A stretch of DNA of 11,485 bases from the NCBI GenBank assembly GCA_021793335.1, contig JAJYSW010000096.1, positions 1 to 11,485 on the forward strand, written 5' to 3'. Positions 9,256-11,485 of this stretch are shown here, piece by piece. The DNA comes from Actinomycetes bacterium (GTDB lineage Bacteria > Actinomycetota > Actinomycetes > Mycobacteriales > Micromonosporaceae). Made by a program: the position numbers and the translations under genes. The notes under the pieces were generated by a model. It saw only the letters and a program-made list of their open reading frames with translations. It had not been told where the DNA came from and made no database searches. The number at the start of each line of letters is the position of its first letter. Positions within the stretch are counted from its first letter, which is position 1.

Positions 9256-10422
9256 ATGCGGATCACATTTCTCGTTCGCAACATCTGGGGCATCGGCGGC
9301 ACCATCAAGACGACCCTGAACACCGCCGAGGCGCTGGCGGACCAGGGCCACGAGGTCACCATCGCCTCGTGCGTGCGACACAAGAACGAGTCCGACTTCG
9401 CCATCGACCCGCGGATCAGGGTCCTCAGCCTGTGGGACGTCCGCGACCCCTCCGAAGGCGGCGAGCGATTGTCCGTGCCGGACAAGATCAGCAGGCGCCT
9501 TCCGTCCTTCCTCGACAAGGACGAGGTGAACAACATGGGGGAGTCCTCGAAACTCCTCGACCGGCGCGTGAAACGGTTCCTCCGCCGCCTCGACACCGAC
9601 GTCCTGGTCAGCACCCAGGTGAGCCTGAACCTCTACGTCGCCCAGTACGGCGGCCCCGGCTGCGTCACGGTCGCTCAGGAACACCTCTACCTCGATAAGT
9701 ACAAGCCGCCGGTACGCGAACGCATCCTGGCGAACTACCACCGGTTCGACGCCGTCGTCACCATCACCGAGACCGACGCCGAGCACTACCGCAAGGCGAT
9801 GCCCGAACACGCCGACCTCGTCGAATGCATCCCCAACGCCATCCCCCCGAACCCGAACGAAGCCGCCGACCTGACCGAACCGGTCATCATGACCGCCGGT
9901 CGCCTCACCGGCATGAAGGGCTTCGACGTCCTCATCGAGGCGTTCGCCCGCATCGCCGACCGGTTCCCCGAATGGCGGGTCCGCATCTACGGCCGCGGCG
10001 GCGACCGGGCGAAACTCCACCGGCTCATCGGCGAGCGCGGACTGAAGGACCGCATCGAGCTCATGGGCCCGGTCGCCCCGCTCGACGCCGAATGGAGCCG
10101 GGCCTCCATCGCGGCCATCCCGTCCCGGTTCGAACCGTTCGGGCTCGTCATCGTCGAGGCGATGGCCGCCGGACTCCCGGTGGTATGCACCGCCGTCAAG
10201 CACGGCCCGATCGAGATCGTCGAGAACGAGGTCAACGGCCTGCTCGTGAAACCCAAGTCGCCGCGCGTGCTCGCCGAAGCCCTGACACGCCTGATGGACG
10301 ATGCCGAACTGCGCCGCCGGCTCGCCGGCGCGGGGAAGGCCACCGCCGTTCGCTACGAACCCGACCGGGTGGTCGGCCGACACGTCGAGCTGTTCGAACG
10401 GCTGCTCGCCGGGCGGTCCTGA
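9256..10422 (+). CDS. GT4-family (GT-B fold) glycosyltransferase
   Basis: A 388-aa retaining glycosyltransferase, probably acting at the inner face of the membrane on a surface glycan. No signal peptide or membrane helix is seen. The N-terminal Rossmann half starts MRITFLVRNIWGIGGTIKT, with a glycine-rich loop and then LAEALADQGHEV-type family spacing (here AEALADQGHEVTIAS). The C-terminal half has GRLTGMKGFDVLIEAF (215-230) and the EX7E motif EPFGLVIVE (Glu293 to Glu301), which contacts the nucleotide-sugar in GT4 enzymes. Length is normal. ATG 9256 fits the conserved N-terminus; an in-frame GTG at 9241 and an open frame back to 9139 add unconserved residues. The ribosome binding site is weak for all. 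It converges on the cytidylyltransferase gene with a 23-bp gap. Donor and acceptor cannot be told; a wall polymer, lipid-linked glycan or small molecule are all possible. Confidence 0.87.
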   Translation: MRITFLVRNIWGIGGTIKTTLNTAEALADQGHEVTIASCVRHKNESDFAIDPRIRVLSLWDVRDPSEGGERLSVPDKISRRLPSFLDKDEVNNMGESSKLLDRRVKRFLRRLDTDVLVSTQVSLNLYVAQYGGPGCVTVAQEHLYLDKYKPPVRERILANYHRFDAVVTITETDAEHYRKAMPEHADLVECIPNAIPPNPNEAADLTEPVIMTAGRLTGMKGFDVLIEAFARIADRFPEWRVRIYGRGGDRAKLHRLIGERGLKDRIELMGPVAPLDAEWSRASIAAIPSRFEPFGLVIVEAMAAGLPVVCTAVKHGPIEIVENEVNGLLVKPKSPRVLAEALTRLMDDAELRRRLAGAGKATAVRYEPDRVVGRHVELFERLLAGRS

Positions 10423-10426
10423 TGCC

Positions 10427-10445
10427 GGCCCTCCGCGCCCGGGCC
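10427..10445. terminator. Possible shared terminator between convergent genes
   Basis: GGCCC (10427-10431) and GGGCC (10441-10445) flank 9 bases within the 23-bp gap between two convergent stop codons. A short GC stem here could serve both strands, but it is weak and has no T tract. Confidence 0.2.
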
Positions 10446-11201
10446 TCAGCGTTCGAGCAGCGCCTCGGCGACCACCAGGTCGCTCGGCTCGGTCACCTTC
10501 AAGTTCCGCTCCTCGCCGTCGACGACGCGCACCGGCACGTGCGGCAGGTAGCGCAGCACCACCGAGCAGTCGTCGGTGGCGCGGAAATCCGGGTCGGCAT
10601 CGGCCGCGGCATAGGCCGCCCGGATCACCGAGAGGCGGAAACCCTGCGGAGTCTGCACGCGGCGCAGCGAGGCCCGGTCCGGGACCGCGGCGACGAACGT
10701 CTCCCCGCCCTCGCTCCTGACCTCGATGACGGTGTCGGTGGAGGCGACGGCCACGCCGACGGCCCCATGACGGTCCAGCGCGGCCGCCACGTCGGCGATG
10801 ATGCGGCCCGAGACCAGCATCCGCGCCGCATCGTGCAGCAGCAGCCTGCAATCCTCGCCGGGAGCCAGGCGAGCCTGGGCCCAGGCCACCGCCGCTCGCG
10901 AGGAATCGCTTCGCGTCGCGCCCCCGGCGATCACCCCGGCGAGCTTCGTCACCCCGGCGTCCGCCGCCATCGCACGCACCGCATCGGCGTACCCCTCGGC
11001 CATCACCACCACGATCAGGTCGATCTGCGGTGCGGCCTCGAACGCCTCCAAGGTATGCCGGAGCACCGGCTTGCCGCCCACGTCCAACAGCTGCTTGGGC
11101 ACGTCGGCGCCCATCCTGGCGCCGGTGCCGCCGGCCAGGACCGCCGCGATGGTCGGAGCCTCGGCGGGAGACGGCGCTGCGGCCGTATCGTTGGCGGACA
11201 A
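10446..11201 (-). CDS. ispD: IspD/TarI-family cytidylyltransferase
   Basis: Cytidylyltransferase of 251 aa with a GT-A fold. Motifs: LAGGTGARMG (22-31), PKQ (35-37, Lys36), HDAAR (123-127), VPDR (173-176), VQTPQGF (182-188), TDD (209-211) and KVTEPSDL (235-242, Lys235). These cover the CTP-binding and catalytic positions of IspD (2-C-methyl-D-erythritol 4-phosphate cytidylyltransferase, non-mevalonate isoprenoid pathway). Paralogues of the TarI type make CDP-ribitol for wall polymers with nearly the same motifs. No ispF or carD, the usual partners of actinobacterial ispD, is next to it in the window. The neighbours are a glycosyltransferase and another nucleotidyltransferase, so the TarI-like reading is a real alternative. 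Start is TTG 11201, supported by AGGAG seven bases upstream. A 15-residue Ala/Ser-rich lead precedes the fold. Confidence 0.85.
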   Translation of the reverse strand: MSANDTAAAPSPAEAPTIAAVLAGGTGARMGADVPKQLLDVGGKPVLRHTLEAFEAAPQIDLIVVVMAEGYADAVRAMAADAGVTKLAGVIAGGATRSDSSRAAVAWAQARLAPGEDCRLLLHDAARMLVSGRIIADVAAALDRHGAVGVAVASTDTVIEVRSEGGETFVAAVPDRASLRRVQTPQGFRLSVIRAAYAAADADPDFRATDDCSVVLRYLPHVPVRVVDGEERNLKVTEPSDLVVAEALLER

Positions 11202-11208
11202 GGCGTCA

Positions 11209-11213
11209 CTCCT
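11209..11213 (-). promoter_or_regulatory. Ribosome binding site supporting the TTG start of the cytidylyltransferase
   Basis: AGGAG on the minus strand, seven bases before TTG (11201-11199). There is no competing ATG or GTG with similar support nearby. Confidence 0.7.
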
Positions 11214-11246
11214 GTGGTTTCGGCGGTCGCGCGTGAACTGGGGGAC

Positions 11247-11252
11247 AGAATA
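11247..11252 (-). promoter_or_regulatory. Candidate -10 element for the cytidylyltransferase gene
   Basis: TATTCT on the minus strand fits TAnnnT and sits 46 bases before the TTG start. No -35 box is recognisable, so support is weak. Confidence 0.25.
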
Positions 11253-11343
11253 CCGCCGGGGCCGGGCACCGGCGGCGGACGCCGACGTGTGACCGCGGCT
11301 TCCACCGCGCGTCGGCCCCTACGTAATCGACCCTTCATCTGGG

Positions 11344-11349
11344 TAAAAT
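11344..11349 (+). promoter_or_regulatory. Candidate -10 element for the nucleotidyltransferase gene
   Basis: TAAAAT matches five of six positions of TATAAT and lies 39 bases before the ATG, in a clearly A/T-rich patch (about 11321-11380). A -35 box is not obvious at 16-18 bp. The transcript would start near 11356, with a leader of about 30 bases. Confidence 0.45.
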
Positions 11350-11387
11350 GCATCGATCTTGCACCCTAATCAATTGAGGTGGGACCA

Positions 11388-11485
11388 ATGTCCACAAATA
11401 TCGTGATCTTGGCGGCCGGAGTCGGATCCAGGCTCGGCAAGCCGCATCCCAAGCCGTTGACGCCGTTGAACACCGGGGAGACCAT
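11388..11485 (+). CDS. Nucleotidyltransferase (NTP_transferase fold), 5' end only
   Basis: The first 32 codons are present; the gene runs off the window. MSTNIVILAAGVGSRLG followed by KPHPKPLTPL is the G-rich NTP-binding signature LAAGxGSRLGxxxPKPL of sugar-1-phosphate nucleotidyltransferases and phosphocholine-type cytidylyltransferases. The enzyme would activate a sugar phosphate or alcohol phosphate with an NTP, releasing pyrophosphate. ATG 11388 is well supported by GAGG at 11376-11379 (8-base gap) and GGGA closer in. The gene diverges from the IspD/TarI-type gene across 186 bp, and the two may share regulation. The substrate cannot be told from this fragment; the missing C-terminus would decide it. 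Confidence 0.8.
   Translation, partial: MSTNIVILAAGVGSRLGKPHPKPLTPLNTGET

Overview
The window comes from a high-GC actinomycete chromosome. Codon third positions are overwhelmingly G or C, and GTG and TTG starts are used. From memory, the gene set 3'-5' helicase / bldG-type STAS protein / degenerate RsbW-like partner / H+-pyrophosphatase / topA matches a neighbourhood conserved in Streptomyces and relatives, with the helicase-topA part also kept in mycobacteria. A filamentous actinomycete (Streptomyces-, Micromonospora- or Glycomyces-like) fits best. The species cannot be read from the sequence.

Layout. 1-148 holds no supportable gene. 149-2473 (-) is an SF2 helicase of the SftH/MrfA type with a C-terminal DUF1998 cysteine cluster. 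About 220 bp of divergent spacer leads to a translationally coupled pair on +: a BldG-like anti-anti-sigma factor (2693-3052) and an RsbW-like anti-sigma partner with a decayed ATP site (3049-3558, GTGA overlap). A 180-bp spacer carrying a very strong GC hairpin precedes hppA (3739-6060), a K+-independent membrane proton pyrophosphatase. A 15-bp hairpin at 6080-6114 separates it from topA (6200-8965), DNA topoisomerase I with four C-terminal repeats and a lysine-rich tail.

From about 8966 the character changes. An A/T-richer 290-bp intergenic region carries three consecutive inverted repeats. It leads into a GT4 glycosyltransferase (9256-10422), which converges on an IspD/TarI-type cytidylyltransferase (10446-11201, -, TTG start). 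That gene diverges from a nucleotidyltransferase (11388 on, +) cut by the window edge.

How the genes fit together. The left part is housekeeping and stress control: DNA repair and topology, a partner-switching regulatory pair, and a pyrophosphate-driven proton pump. The right part looks like the start of a cell-surface glycan or polyol-phosphate locus: a glycosyltransferase plus two nucleotide-activating enzymes. This is inferred from family membership and proximity. No mobile element, CRISPR array, rRNA or convincing tRNA was found, and no wholly unknown multi-gene system is evident. The most unusual features are the RNA-structure candidates upstream of hppA and the glycosyltransferase, and the altered ATP-binding motifs of the anti-sigma protein.
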